This document shows positions 24,304 to 34,795 of a stretch of DNA of 64,000 bases, one piece after another. Each line of letters opens with the position of its first letter. Position 1 is the first letter of the stretch. The notes under the pieces were generated by a model. It saw only the letters and a list, made by a program, of their open reading frames with translations. It had not been told where the DNA came from and did no database searches. The position numbers were made by a program, and so were the translations under genes. Origin of the DNA: Diphasiastrum complanatum (Eukaryota > Streptophyta > Lycopodiopsida > Lycopodiales > Lycopodiaceae); contig CM055096.1 of NCBI GenBank assembly GCA_029204225.1, positions 47,069,079-47,133,078 on the forward strand, read 5' to 3'.

Positions 24304-24560
24304 ACTGTTACATCCTTTTATAATAGGTCCAAACCCTATTGGCCACTTGGCTTTCCTTCCAAAATGTAAACCCTACTATTTTTGGGTCTAGATTCAATGT
24401 ACCAAACATTTAAATTTGAATCTACTCAAACTCGACTTCTACATTTCCCACACTTTCAAAAAGTATTTATTCAAATGAAATTTAGACTAATTAAGTTTGA
24501 AAAATCAAACCCTAAGTCTAATTTAAAGTTGGCCTCAATTTGCCAAATATAGAAATGTAG
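24304..24560 (-). repeat. Dispersed AT-rich repeat, inverse copy of 47525-47771
   Basis: Read on the minus strand, the block matches 47525-47771 for about 250 bases, including TTTGGGTCTAGATTCAATGT and GGCCACTTGGCTTTCC as written on the plus strand here. It ends at the GTTACATCCTTTTATA that in the other copy forms a TATA-box-like TATAAAAGGATGTAAC, so it is probably the U3/TATA part of an LTR family. Confidence 0.6.
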
Positions 24561-24592
24561 CATATAAGATTAAACTAGTTGAATTTCTCACA

Positions 24593-25662
24593 ATCTAGAA
24601 GCTCTTGGAAAGGCAGGATAATGGATATTAAAGTATCGATTGCCGATCAATCTATCACGAAAGTAGTTCAACAAGCTTATCTTCACAAAGAGCTCAACAT
24701 TCAAGATTTGAATCCAAATGATAGAAGAAAATGCAATTGTAAGTATACGATTAGTATGTACATATTTAGATTTAATTTTTTTAGTATTAGCATTTTCTTT
24801 TTATTAAATTTTCCTCGCAATATTTTTGTTGGTTTTGCAGATTTGTATCCATAAAAAAAAAAAAAAATTCGTTGGCAATCAATTCAATCTATTGTAGGAA
24901 TAATTAATGTCATACATTCTGATATTGGTATTTTACAATATAAAGGTCATTCTCCAAAATCCCTTTTAGAGTCAGGAGTTTTTTTTTATTATCACACCTA
25001 TATTCTTGATAAAAATGGTGGTAGATTGGAGCCATATCCTCTACCAAATTTTTCGAGTGAGAATGGATTTCTCTAGAAATTCAACAATTTCAGAAAGTTT
25101 TCGATCTAGAATTTATATGGATATTCAGAGTATATTAAAATGTAGCACTAATTCAAAGAATAATAGACTAAGTTGGTATCTACCTTTTAGTATTTTTGTT
25201 GATTTTTTTTTTTCTAATTTAATGCAATGTTCGATGAACAAACACAATGTTTATTTGGAAGGACTTGAGTAATGAAATGCTTGCCGAGTTGTTGGATGAT
25301 CGTTGGGATAAGAAACAAAATGAGCAAGTTGAGTGCAGAGTATGTAAGTCATCAATGACATTTAGATAGCACATAGAATAATAAATGCTCACTTTGTTGT
25401 TGTATTATAGAAGATGGATAAAATGCAAAAATGAGTGGAAGCCAATAGATCAATATTTTGCATGAAATCATCAAGAGCAACTTCAAATAACATTGAAAAG
25501 AAATGACAACATTCTTGCTATGATTGAGATTGAGGAAGATTGGAGTCTCAATCACATTCAATCAAAACTAGAAATGTTGCAATTCGATCTTCCTCAGTAC
25601 TATCAATTTCCATTGAATGGTGTTAAGGTACGTCATGTCCAGGTAAGAGCCTTGCTCTTACC
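24593..25662 (+). other. Possible exon remnants of an unidentified gene, left flank of copia E
   Basis: A short frame from ATG 24621 (MDIKVSIADQSITKVVQQAYLHKELNIQDLN) ends at a plausible donor GTAAGT (24739) with a good acceptor GGTTTTGCAG at 24831-24840, but the next stretch reaches a stop and a poly-A run within 20 bases. Further frames (LAELLDDRWDKKQNEQVECRVCKSSMTF at about 25275; KRNDNILAMIEIEEDWSLNHIQSKLEMLQFDLPQ at about 25498) look coding-like, and one ends at CAG/GTAAGAG (25642). I do not recognise the protein. AT-rich; probably a dead gene or transposon gene. Confidence 0.3.
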
Positions 25663-26444
25663 TGTCGTAAAACGATGGTCGTGAGCGCAGCGGAGGCTCA
25701 GTTGCTCAGAGCGTAGGCATGTAGGAATGGAAACGCAACAATTAGCAGCAAAAATATTCAAGTAGAAAAACTCATACAGTTTGCACAAATGAATGACGCA
25801 GTAGTGAGACAAAAATTGCACTCTAATAAATATCAATAGTGAGTACAATGGCTTGAAGTAATAACTTCAGCTTGTTCTACAGATAACTCTAATTGAAAGA
25901 GAAATTCTAAAAATTAACACTTACATAGCTTGATTCAGCTAATATAGAGATTTACAAGAGAGAAAATATCTTACAAGCCTTTAAGGCCATTTATGCCAGT
26001 CTTTGCATATGTACAAAAGCTGGTAACCGCCAATTGCCTTTAGGATATTTGTTTGTGCAGCTATTTTAGGGTTACTCATAAGTTGGCAAAGTCGGTCAGA
26101 AAAATGCGAAAAACTCAAAAAACCGAAATGAAGTAGGTGCCTAAAAATGATTTCTAAGGTATTTTGGCCACTTGGCCAGTGTGTCGCATTTTTCGCTAAG
26201 GAGCGAAAAAGACAAAAAAGACGAAGGTGCCTTAAAAATGATTTCCAAGATATTCTGGCCACATGGCTAGTGTGTCGCATTTTTCGCTAATGAGCGAAAA
26301 AGGCGAAAAAGATGAAGGTGCCTTAAAATAAGAATCTCAAAGGGGAAAAATGTGAAGGCCCAAAAATATGTTGTCGGCCTTTGGTTTTTAGGATGCTCAT
26401 TACTTGAACGATTTGTTTTAAGACTGAGCATAAGAAATCTAACA
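25663..26444 (-). mobile_element. 3' LTR of copia E, 782 bp
   Basis: On the minus strand it starts TGTTAGATTTCTTATGC, after the purine tract, and ends ...TTTTACGACA. It contains two imperfect repeats of a block with AAAAATGCGACACAC and CTTTTTCGC (about 26095-26310), also seen in the other LTR. Confidence 0.85.
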
Positions 26445-26796
26445 CTCCCCCTTAATGTGGATCCTAAAAAACTTTGATCTTGAGATTTAACATATTGTTA
26501 AATCTGAGATGTTGCTCCTTTGATAGAACCTTTGTGAAGTAATTTGTTGCCATGTGATTTGTTCTGCAGAAAATCAATACTACTTCCTTATTGTGCACTT
26601 TCTCTCTAAGGTAGTGATACCTGATTTCTATATGTTTGCTTCGAGAGTGAAATCTCGGATTGAGAGATAGCGCTATTGTGCTTTAACTGTCACAATAGAT
26701 TGTTGTAGGAAGTGGTTGTGCAAGATTGAGGTCTGCAAGCAGTTGCCTAAGCCAGATCGCCTCTTTGGTTGCATTTATGACAGCTATGTATTCGGA

Positions 26797-27263
26797 TTAT
26801 GTTGACGATAATGCAACTGAGGTCTGCTTCTGGCTATTCCATGAGATTGGGCCTTGGTTATATAAAAATACAGATCCAGAAGTTGATTTTCTGGTGTTGA
26901 CATCTCCTGCCCAATCCGCATCTATGTAGGCTTCAAGGATATTGGCAGTTTGGCTACCTCCATAGCAGATGCTGAGAGTTGTCGTTGCTTGAATGTACTT
27001 CATGACCTTTTTTAGCGCTTTCCAATGAGCTATGCCTGGATTTGACAGGAATTGGCTGAGTGTACTGATCAAATATGTAAGGTCTGGTCGCGTGCAGATC
27101 ATTGCGTACATCAGTGAGCCGATGATGGATTGAAACGGGTAGCGCTTCATCTCCTTCTTTTTTGCCTCAGTTTGAGGAGACTGTTCCTTTGATAGTTTTA
27201 GTCCAGGGTCTAGTGAAAAGTGACTGGGTTTGCAGTTGGCCATTCCATACTTTTTTAGCACGT
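26797..27263 (-). pseudogene. Copia E RNase H and RT tail
   Basis: Reads KKYGMANCKPSHFSLDPGLKLS, RYPFQSIIGSLMYAMICTRPDLTYLISTLSQFLSNPGIAHWKALKKVMKYIQ, then AYIDADWAGDVNTRKSTSGSVFL (catalytic Asp of RNase H) and ISWNSQKQTSVALSST. A stop follows, after which EYIA...CD-type text continues toward the LTR. Order and motifs are those of copia RT/RNase H. Confidence 0.85.
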
Positions 27264-28068
27264 TGTTGGGATATCGTTGCTGACTGATAAATATCAGTAT
27301 GCTAGGTCAATCTCGTTGAATCTGGATTCCAAGACAATACTGGGCTGGACCCATGTCAATCATCTTGTATTTCTGGGCCAGCATGCACTTTGTATCCTTC
27401 ATTAGATTCAGATTATGACTGAATAAGAGTGTACCATCTGCGTAGAGAGTGATGATGATGAAGTATTCTGATACAGATTTGAAGTAAACATTCGAGTCTG
27501 CTAAGTTTAAAATAAAACCATTCTCTATTAGAAATGCATTGATCTTCTAGGACCAGACTCTGGGCGACTATTTCAGCCCATAGAGTGCCTTGTGAATTCT
27601 GCATACAAGGTGTTGTTGTTTTCCGTTGAGTTCCTATCCCTCTGGCTGTGTCATATAGATTTCTTCTTCGATGGTTCCATTGAGAAAAGTGATTTGGACA
27701 TCCATCTGATGAACTTCAAGATCTCCTGCAACTGCAAAGGAGAGAAGTAGGCGGATCGAAGAATGTTTGACGACTGGGCTGAAGGTTTCTGAATAATTTA
27801 GATTTGGAATGTGGGAAAAGCTTGTGGCGACTAGCCTAGCCTTGTAACGATTTAGCCTTTCTTTAGCATCGTACTTTGTCTTGAATATCCATTTGCATGG
27901 AATTTGGTTTCGGTCCTTTGGCAGCTCAGTGAGTGTCCTTGTTTGATTCTCCAACAGAGAATTAAATTCAATGTCCATCGCTAATTTCCACTGGTTAGCA
28001 TCAAGAGTAGACATCGCCTCAGAAACTATGGTCGATTCCTGCACAAAGTAGTAGGCCGGATCATCCAT
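27264..28068 (-). pseudogene. Copia E reverse transcriptase
   Basis: Begins DANQWKLAMDIEFNSLLENQT, then CKWIFKTKYDAKERLNRYKARLVATSF, YSETFSPVVKHSSIRLLLSFA and FLNGTIEEEIYMTQPEG. After a stop at about 27637 it continues to the active-site region, which reads ITLYADGTLLFSHN: the expected YVDD is YADG, losing the second catalytic Asp. It is therefore doubly inactivated. Confidence 0.82.
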
Positions 28069-28168
28069 AAATCTGGATGCAGGTTGTCTGGACCTGTTCG
28101 ACCTCCTGGGTTGAACTTCGGTCCTCTAATGTGGGTTGACTCGTTGAGATTCTGACTCATCTTCTGAG

Positions 28169-28601
28169 TTAGCATCGAGATTCTGCAGTAATCTCTAGAT
28201 CAGAATTGATTGGTTGCTCAATCCATGAGTCGGAATTACCAGCAGCTTTTCCTTTGTGGTCGAGGAACTGGTCTTCCACGAAAATGACATCTCTACTAGT
28301 GAATGCCTTCTTGGTATCCAAATTGTAGAGCTTGTATGCCTTGTGATTTTGGGATGTAAAGATAGCCACTTCTTTTTTCATAGGCTAAAACCTTCCGGGA
28401 TTTGTCAAGGATTGTGCAACCTTCTGTATCGAATTCGACCCTCCGACCTGAATCGGTGACTCTGCTAATTGAGAGCAGATTCTTGGTTAGATTTGGGATG
28501 TGGAGAACGTTGGACAGCAACTTGACTTCACCTCTTTTGAATTCAACCCTGACTGTTCCTTCACCTTTGATTGAATGCGATGAGTTGTCTCCAAGTTGCA
28601 C
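28169..28601 (-). pseudogene. Copia E protease tail joined to integrase-RT linker (integrase core deleted)
   Basis: The frame 28601-28296 runs from the protease tail (SNVLHIPNLTKNLLSISRVTDSGRRVEFDTEGCTI) into RKVLAYEKRSGYLYIP. The overlapping frame from 28381 starts MKKEVAIFTSQNHKAYKLYNLDTKKAFTSRDVIFVEDQ, which in intact elements lies after the integrase. Nothing corresponding to the LWH..H pre-integrase zinc region or the D-D-E core is present between them, so about 0.8-0.9 kb has been removed by an internal deletion. Confidence 0.75.
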
Positions 28602-28604
28602 AAC

Positions 28605-28832
28605 TCAAGAGTGGGTGAACGACTTGTAGTCTTTGAACCAGTCGCGATGGTGAGTCATGTGTTGTGTTGCTCCAGAGTCTAGATACCAGGAATCGATATC
28701 TTGTTGTTCTCCGACTTTGGTCATGAAACCTGCTTCATCTTCTTCTTCTTCTTGTTGCTGATTTGAGTGACTGGCTGTAGTACTATGTGCTTGTTGTTGG
28801 AACTTCTTCTTCTTTTTGTTGTTGTACTTCAA
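28605..28832 (-). pseudogene. Copia E protease active site region
   Basis: The frame contains WYLDSGATQHMTHHRDW, the aspartic protease DSGA motif of copia. An upstream Glu-rich/Gln-rich linker (QQQEEEEDEAG) separates it from the gag zinc knuckle. Confidence 0.8.
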
Positions 28833-28835
28833 AGT

Positions 28836-29560
28836 TTAGCAGTCCTTGATTTCGTGACCAGTCCTCTTACAGTATCTGCAGAATAGTTTCTGCACAGGTT
28901 CGAATGATGAAGAGCTTGAATTCGATCCTGAACCGGAATTTGGTCCAAACTGCATGTTGCTCTTTTTGTCAGTAGAGCCTGACTTTGTAGATTTTTTGGA
29001 TATAAACTTTTGATTTTTTGAATAGAGGGCTTGAGGATCCGATCCTGAGCCTAAGGAGGATGTTGATCTTTTGGTCTCCTCTTGTAGGAGCAGCGAGATT
29101 ACTCTTGATAGAGTGAGGTGCTCCTGGGTAGAAATTGCAGTTACCCAATTTTCGTAGGCTTCAGGTAGACTCGATAATAGAGTCATGAGTGCATCAGAAT
29201 CTTCTATGACTGAGCCTGTTGCAGTCATCTGCTCCATAAAATTTTTGAAAGTGTTGAGGTGGCTCGAAACACTATCTGCTTTAAACATTTTGAGGTTGAA
29301 GAATTTCTTCCTCAAATGGAGCTTGGATATAACGTCTCTAATGTCGTAGAGAGTTGCTAGGATGTTCCATGCATTCTTAGCGGTCTAAGCAGCACGTATG
29401 TGGCTATATGAGTATCCTTGATATTGAGGGTGATCATAGCAAATGCTTTTCCATCTCTCAATCTCCACTTGGTGATGATGGCTGCATCACCTTCTGGTTT
29501 GAGCTCTATGCCATCAACAATGTCCCACAGTTCTTTGGCTAGAAGTATAACCTTCATCTT
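28836..29560 (-). pseudogene. Copia E gag
   Basis: The N-terminal part (29557-29357) has LAKELWDIVDGIELKPEGDAAIITKWRLRDGKAFAMITLNIKD. After a frame break it continues MRKKFFNLKMFKADSVSSHLNTFKNFMEQMTATGSVIEDSDALMTLLSSLPEAYENWVTAI, the UBN2 core. It ends with an intact zinc knuckle CRYCKRTGHEIKDC (CX2CX4HX4C), followed by a stop. A Ser-rich linker precedes the knuckle. Confidence 0.85.
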
Positions 29561-29760
29561 GAATTTCTAGAGATGGTAGTTATCTCCACCGAGTTTGTCA
29601 ATGAGAGATGAACTGGATGACGGATCCATTCTGGTTGGACTAGATCGTTGGTAGAAACAACGACTGTCGGAATACTGTTGGCTGCACGTTTGCTAGAAAG
29701 ACGTCTTGATAGAAACAAGACTAATAATCCGCAGTAAAAATGTAGATTACTGAAATGCCC

Positions 29761-29772
29761 ACTCTGATACCA
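29761..29772 (-). other. Copia E primer binding site
   Basis: The reverse complement is TGGTATCAGAGT, immediately adjacent to the LTR end CGACA. Confidence 0.85.
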
Positions 29773-30492
29773 TGTCGTAAAACGGTGGTCGTGAGTGCAG
29801 CGAAGGCTTGGTTGCTCAGAGCGTAGGCATGTAGGAACGGAAACGCAATAGTTAGCAGCAGAAATATTCAAGTAGAAGAATTCATACAGTTTGTGCAAAT
29901 TAATGACACAGTAGTGAGACAAAAATTGCACTTTGATAAATATCAACAATGAGTACAATGGCTTGAAGTAATAACTTCAGCTTGCAAGCGTGATAACGCT
30001 AGCTACAGATAACCCTGATTGAAAGAGAAATTCCAAAAATTAACACTTACATAGCTTGATTCAGCTAATATAAAGATTTACAAGAGAGAAAATATCTTAC
30101 AAGCCTTTAAAACTATTTATGCCAGTCTTTGCATATGTACAAAAGTTGGTAATCGCCAACTGCCTTTGGGATATTTGTTTGTTCAACTATTTTAGGGTTA
30201 CTCATAAGTTGGCGAAGTCGGTCAGAAAAATGCGAAAAACTAAAAAAGCCGAAATGGCGTAGGTGCCTAAAAATGATTTCTAAGGTATTTTGGCTACTTG
30301 GCCAGTGAGTCGCATTTTTCGTTAAGGAGTGAAAAAGACGAAAAAGACGAAGGTGCCTTAAAAATGATTTCCAAGGTATTCTGGCCACTTGGCCAGTGTG
30401 TCGCATTTTTCGCTAAGGAGCGAAAAAGGCAAAAAAGACGAAGGTGCCTTATAATGAATTCTAAGGCATAGAAAATGTCAAAGGGGAAAAAT
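29773..30492 (-). mobile_element. 5' LTR of copia E, outer end missing
   Basis: It matches 25663-26352 closely, then diverges abruptly after AAGGGGAAAAAT. The missing terminal 75-90 bases of the LTR are found as an inverse fragment at 32080-32159. Confidence 0.85.
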
Positions 30493-30578
30493 ATATGGTG
30501 ATGCATAACTATGTGCACATCAAGCATGCAAAAAAGGATCAAGGATTAGAAAGATGAATGATTTTGTTAGCCACAGGA

Positions 30579-30692
30579 GTTCACCTCAGCTTTTATCACT
30601 CACCAATAGATTTTCACATATGTTCTTAAAAGTTGGAAGTTGGAATCTCAAGCAAGAAATCACTCTCCACCAAGAAATTGACAAGCTTATTT
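30579..30692 (+). repeat. Left arm of a 115-bp inverted repeat (partner 33905-34020)
   Basis: The reverse complement matches 33905-34020 at roughly nine bases in ten, from AGTTCACCTCAGC to GACAAGCTTATTT. The arms are 3.2 kb apart and enclose the Ulp1-like exons and the foldback element. Confidence 0.7.
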
Positions 30693-30824
30693 CAATTTTT
30701 GGGTTTTTCTGTATCACTTCCTACACCCCATGGACTTACATTTCTAGATTCTCCAAAATATGTATAGTATGACCAATTACTATATACACATCTTAAATCT
30801 CTAGGTCCACTTTACAGTTTTCAG

Positions 30825-31905
30825 ATGCCAAAAACCAAAATAGGTCTTCCCCTTAGTAAATTAGATACAGGTGAATTGGAACATAAGGATAACATGTTAG
30901 AAGACAATGTAGGAGCGGGGACCATTCAATATTGGATGGAGTTTTATCAAACTCCAATTTTTATAGATGTCTCATTGTTTCCTATACATTTCCTGAGTGT
31001 TTTCCATTTTCCCTATTTTGCCACCTTGCACTCTGAGATGATAACATCAGAGAGGGGACTCCATTACTCGTGCTCCCATACATTCACAAGTAAGTGTATG
31101 CTTTTCACATTTTAAAAAGTTGATTTTTCCATATGAATTGTGATTTTACTTGCAGTCTAAAAAACATATTAAATTCTGATTGCAGTGACCATTGGATTTT
31201 ATATGCTCTGTCTTTATATCTCAATGATGAGGGTGTGTGTAATCCAATTTGTATAAAGATGAACTCTATTATACACATCCACAAAAAAGCGAAGAGCCTT
31301 ATCAAGAAAGTACTGGAACTCTTTCCAGTGCCAGGTGCAACAGCTTGTACAAAGCTTAAAATGTTTGATGCAAAGGTATTTTTTTTATTTGATATCGATT
31401 TGACGCGTGCTTGTTTCTTTTGTATATTTTCTTTCAATCACGTGCGTGATGATTTGATATACCATCTACTTTTTTTTACACAAAATTTTGTTTCTAACTT
31501 TTGTATATATTTGAACACTGCAGTCCTCCCAACAAACTGACTCTATCAACTGTGGCTGGTATACGGTATACAATGCCAAACAGTTTTTAAATTGTCTTGC
31601 ACAACACGCTAAGCTTCGAATCTGCTTGAGGTAATCTATTTATTCACAATTACAATTACATATTCATAATTCTCAATCACTTATTCTTGATTAATAACAT
31701 TTGGTTGTGTTTTTGTTTTTTGCAGTTCTCTTGCCCGAAAGTGTCCCCAAAGGAGATAATGCATTTCCGACAAGAGACAATAAAACTTGTTATCGAAAAT
31801 TCGTTTCCAGTTTCAATTACACAGTGTTCTCCACCAAAGTTGCTTCCATTTGAAGAAATGGCAATAGAGATCATAGAAAAGAAAGACCCTCAACTTGAAC
31901 AATGA
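30825..31905 (+). pseudogene. Ulp1-like (C48) cysteine protease gene or remnant
   Basis: Exon-like segments are separated by AT-rich introns with good splice signals. 30825 onward: KDNMLEDNVGAGTIQYWMEFYQ, resembling the start of a Ulp1 catalytic domain. 31186-31375: DHWILYALSLYLND...IHIHKKAKSLIKKVLELFP, with the catalytic His in HW. 31524-31630: SSQQTDSINCGWYTVYNAKQFLN, with the oxyanion Gln and catalytic Cys in QTDSINCGW. 31726-31905: SCPKVSPKEIMHFRQETIKLVIENSFP to a TGA, like the C-terminal helix. The last junction is out of frame as I splice it (phase 2 into a segment read in phase 0), so it is either mis-spliced by me or frameshifted. Ulp1 domains occur both in SUMO proteases and in plant Mutator/CACTA-like transposons; the repeat-rich setting favours a transposon-derived gene. 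Confidence 0.62.
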
Positions 31906-32079
31906 TACTCAAGTTAAGCGGTTCATATATTTTCAAACATGATGTATACAAAAAAATTATATGACATAATAGAAAATTGCGTTGTTCAAATTTTATGGAT
32001 CTTCAATTTCGATGGATGTTTTTTAGTGATTCAGTTTTACAATATAGTTGAAGGTAAATAGTTTCTCATGTGCAAGTAA

Positions 32080-32159
32080 TCTTAGATTTCTTATGCTCAT
32101 CCTTAAAACAAATCGTTCAAGTAATGAGCATCCTGAAAAACCGAAGGCCGACAACATAT
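32080..32159 (+). mobile_element. Displaced, inverted end of the copia E LTR
   Basis: Starts TCTTAGATTTCTTATGC and runs to GGCCGACAACATAT. It matches the reverse complement of 26368-26444, the part of the LTR that is missing at 30493. Preceding bases AGTAA are the complement of TTACT, close to the TTACC target site at 25658-25662. Confidence 0.7.
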
Positions 32160-32634
32160 ATCATTTCCAACCAATTAATGCTTTGCCAAAACCTTAGCTG
32201 CACATGTCTCTCTTTCCATAGTCATCTCAGATTTGAACCAAGAATTCAAACCTTGTTCAAGCTTCTTATACAAGCATTCATATGTGTGAGAGCTTGTTGG
32301 AAAAGTTTTTAGCTTTCACATCATATGTTGTTTGATCTTTCTCGTTGATGTCATTAAATATTCATGAATGATGGATCACTTTCATTTGCCAACCATTAGA
32401 GGAGTTCTAAATCCAAAAAAGACCCTTTGTAAAAATTCTCTATATATTTTTTTTCTCAATTTTTGCCTACACATGGACCAATCAAAACACTCAAATTTGA
32501 AATCTACGTATCTTAACTCATTAAAATTGAAAAAAAAAAAAAGTTTTCTTAATAATGCTATAATTCGATGTCAGGGGCAGCCCGCAACATGACATGATAT
32601 TGATAGTAGAATATGCAATTATCATTATAATTAG

Positions 32635-33055
32635 TATAACTTTTTAACCGTAGCTCCAATTGAGACAAAAACTATACCGTTAGAAAGCGCTCAAGGAGAG
32701 CTTTCCAATGATACTCTAGATGACCTACTTCCGACCTACTATTCAAAAGTTATGGCCAGTCAAAGTTTTCAAAAAGTCATATATCGCTCTTGTGCGACCA
32801 TAGAGCACCCCGAAAGTTGAAGAATTTCCATTTCAATTTCTTGCAAAAAATAATGCTTCTTGGTACAAATATTCTTAGGTGCTCTATGATCGCACAAGAG
32901 CGATATTTGACTTTTTCGAAAACTTTGACTGGCCATAAATTTTGAACGGTAGCTCGGAAGTAGGTTATGTAGGGTACCGTTGAAAAAGCTCTCGTCGAGC
33001 GCTTTCCAAAAGTATAATTTTTGTCTCAATCGGAGCTACGGTTAGAAAAGTTATA
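32635..33055. repeat. Foldback element: about 175-bp arms, 68-bp loop
   Basis: Left arm 32635-32809 and right arm 32878-33055 are reverse complements of each other at about 85 percent by eye. Examples are TATAAC...CCGTAGCTCC...GAGACAAAAA, GGCCAGTCAAAGTTTTC and ATCGCTCTTGTGCGA...ATAGAGCACC. Transcription would give a long hairpin RNA. No open frame with recognisable motif. It could be a MITE-like foldback transposon or a miRNA/siRNA-producing locus; the sequence does not decide. Confidence 0.8.
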
Positions 33056-34733
33056 TTATTTTTAATGAACTACAAGCAATAATGTACATAGAATGGTTAA
33101 GCATTGAACTAAAATTTTGAGAGGATGTGTAGGTTTAAAGATATCAATAAAGAGCATATTTGCCTTGAATGAATATTGCGTTACTCTTGTTGTCACTTGT
33201 TTCAAGCATGTGTCAAGGTGCTTTGTCATACGATGATTCATCATGCAAAATTGACACTTGGACAAAACCTTCTATTTTGAGCACTTTTGGTCCATTTTCC
33301 TTCTATATGGAGATCTACTTGGAAATCTTCTAGAAGTCAAAATTCGTCTACTTCAGCTTATTCCACATGTGTGAGCTGTCCTCTACACATGGGATATGAC
33401 ACCTAAACAAAGGATGTGGCTCATGCAATCAATAGATTGATGCCATGTGACTCCTTTGGGCCTTATTTCCTGATTTCTATTTGCTTTGGGGGGCATACTT
33501 GCTTCCAATATAACACCAAACATTCATGCTTCCAAGTTCCAATGCTCTTAAAAAAAAACTGAGTATATATCCTAAAATATTTAAAAGGAAGCTCCAGCAT
33601 AAAGCCTTGTAAATTTGAAACTAATAGCCAAAATTAGCACCATTTTTGCAAGTTAAAAACGTACAAACTAAGAGGTGCTATGCCAATTTCAACGAATTGC
33701 TTCTTGTAGACTTTTTGGGTTCGGTTCGGTTAGTAATAAAAGTGTATTACTCACTCTCGCCGAGGGTGTGGCCCCACACCCTCATCCAATGGTGTATAAA
33801 ACACTATCAAAGTGGAAAGATAATCGTGCCACTTTTGGATCTTGCTCCAATGTTGAAGGAAGGTGGAGCCCTCCTCCTTGCATCCTCCTTCACGTCGCGT
33901 TATGAATAAGCTTGTCAAATTTCTTGCTGGAGAGTGATTTCTTGCTTGAGAACTTCCAACCTCTAACTTTTAAGAACAGATGTGGAAATCTATTGGTGGG
34001 TGATAAAAGCTGAGGTGAACTTTGAGTTCACGTGAATAATGATTGAAGATTCATAAATTTTGATTTGTTTGCTTTGCCTCCATAGCAGCTGTAGCTTCTC
34101 GCAACACAGACAGTTGACATATTACGAGTACGGTTTGCAAGCTGGTGAGCGGGTAGAGGAGGAGTGGGTGGGTGTTGGAAATTTGGGAGATGGTGGGGCA
34201 GCGATCTATGTTTTGACGTTTGATTAAAGCAGGTGGCCCAGGACATGAAGTTTCTCACCCACCGCCATCTCTCTGTCTCTCTCTATCTGGCCATTTGCGA
34301 AGTCTGAGCTTTGCACATGTAATGGTATAGCCGGTTGTTGAATCGCATTCAAGTATCACATGTGCAGAATGTTGGTGAATGGATCAGCACGTCCCAAACT
34401 TTTTGAGCTGAAATTTTTTTCTCTCGTGGACAAGGTTATTACATGCTGATATATCCGAGAAAGCCTGCTATGAGTAGAGCATCTGGGCAGCGTATACAAA
34501 TAACAATTCGTAAGGGAGGTCGAACACAAACCTTTATGTCGAAGTGGGCTGATCTAATCTAGTCATTGAATTCAATGCCACCACCAAAATCTTTTGAAGG
34601 CTGGTTTCCACTACAGCTTCAAAAGTACTCCATCTACTTAGAGCAAATTTTTCCATTTAGATTGGTTGTAAATTTTACTCAATACATGACCGATAATTTG
34701 GTTAAGAGGAGTCAAAATCATGATTAACCCCAA

Positions 34734-34740
<7 letters not shown>
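33056..34740. other. No gene recognised
   Basis: Contains a CACATGTGTG / CACATGGG pair at about 33364-33391 of the type seen in LTRs, the right arm of the long inverted repeat (33905-34020), and short frames without motifs. Confidence 0.4.
33905..34020 (-). repeat. Right arm of the 115-bp inverted repeat
   Basis: Inverse copy of 30579-30692. No 8-11 bp target duplication was found outside the arms, so it is not clearly a terminal inverted repeat of a DNA transposon. Confidence 0.7.

Positions 34741-34792
<52 letters not shown>
34741..34792. repeat. (AG)26 microsatellite
   Basis: Perfect AG dinucleotide tract of 52 bases. Confidence 0.97.

Positions 34793-34795
<3 letters not shown>

Larger units (their letters stand above)
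25663..30495 (-). mobile_element. Copia element E (minus strand), integrase deleted
   Basis: The 3' LTR is 25663-26444 and the 5' LTR is 29773-about 30492, both beginning (plus strand) TGTCGTAAAACG. A primer site TGGTATCAGAGT abuts the 5' LTR and a purine tract AAGGGGGAG abuts the 3' LTR. In minus-strand order it carries gag, protease, the integrase-RT linker, RT and RNase H, but the integrase core is missing. The outer end of the 5' LTR is also missing here and appears inverted at 32080-32159. The 5 bases before 25663 are TTACC, and TTACT follows the displaced LTR end in matching orientation, a near-identical target duplication. Confidence 0.85.

Noticed and set aside
24579-25272. Plastid DNA insertion, suspected because of the high AT content and long frames
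   Set aside because: I could not match any segment to a plastid gene, and the apparent GT-AG intron speaks against an organelle origin.
32769-33029. 86-codon minus-strand frame
   Set aside because: Lies within the foldback arms and loop; its length follows from the inverted repeat rather than from coding.
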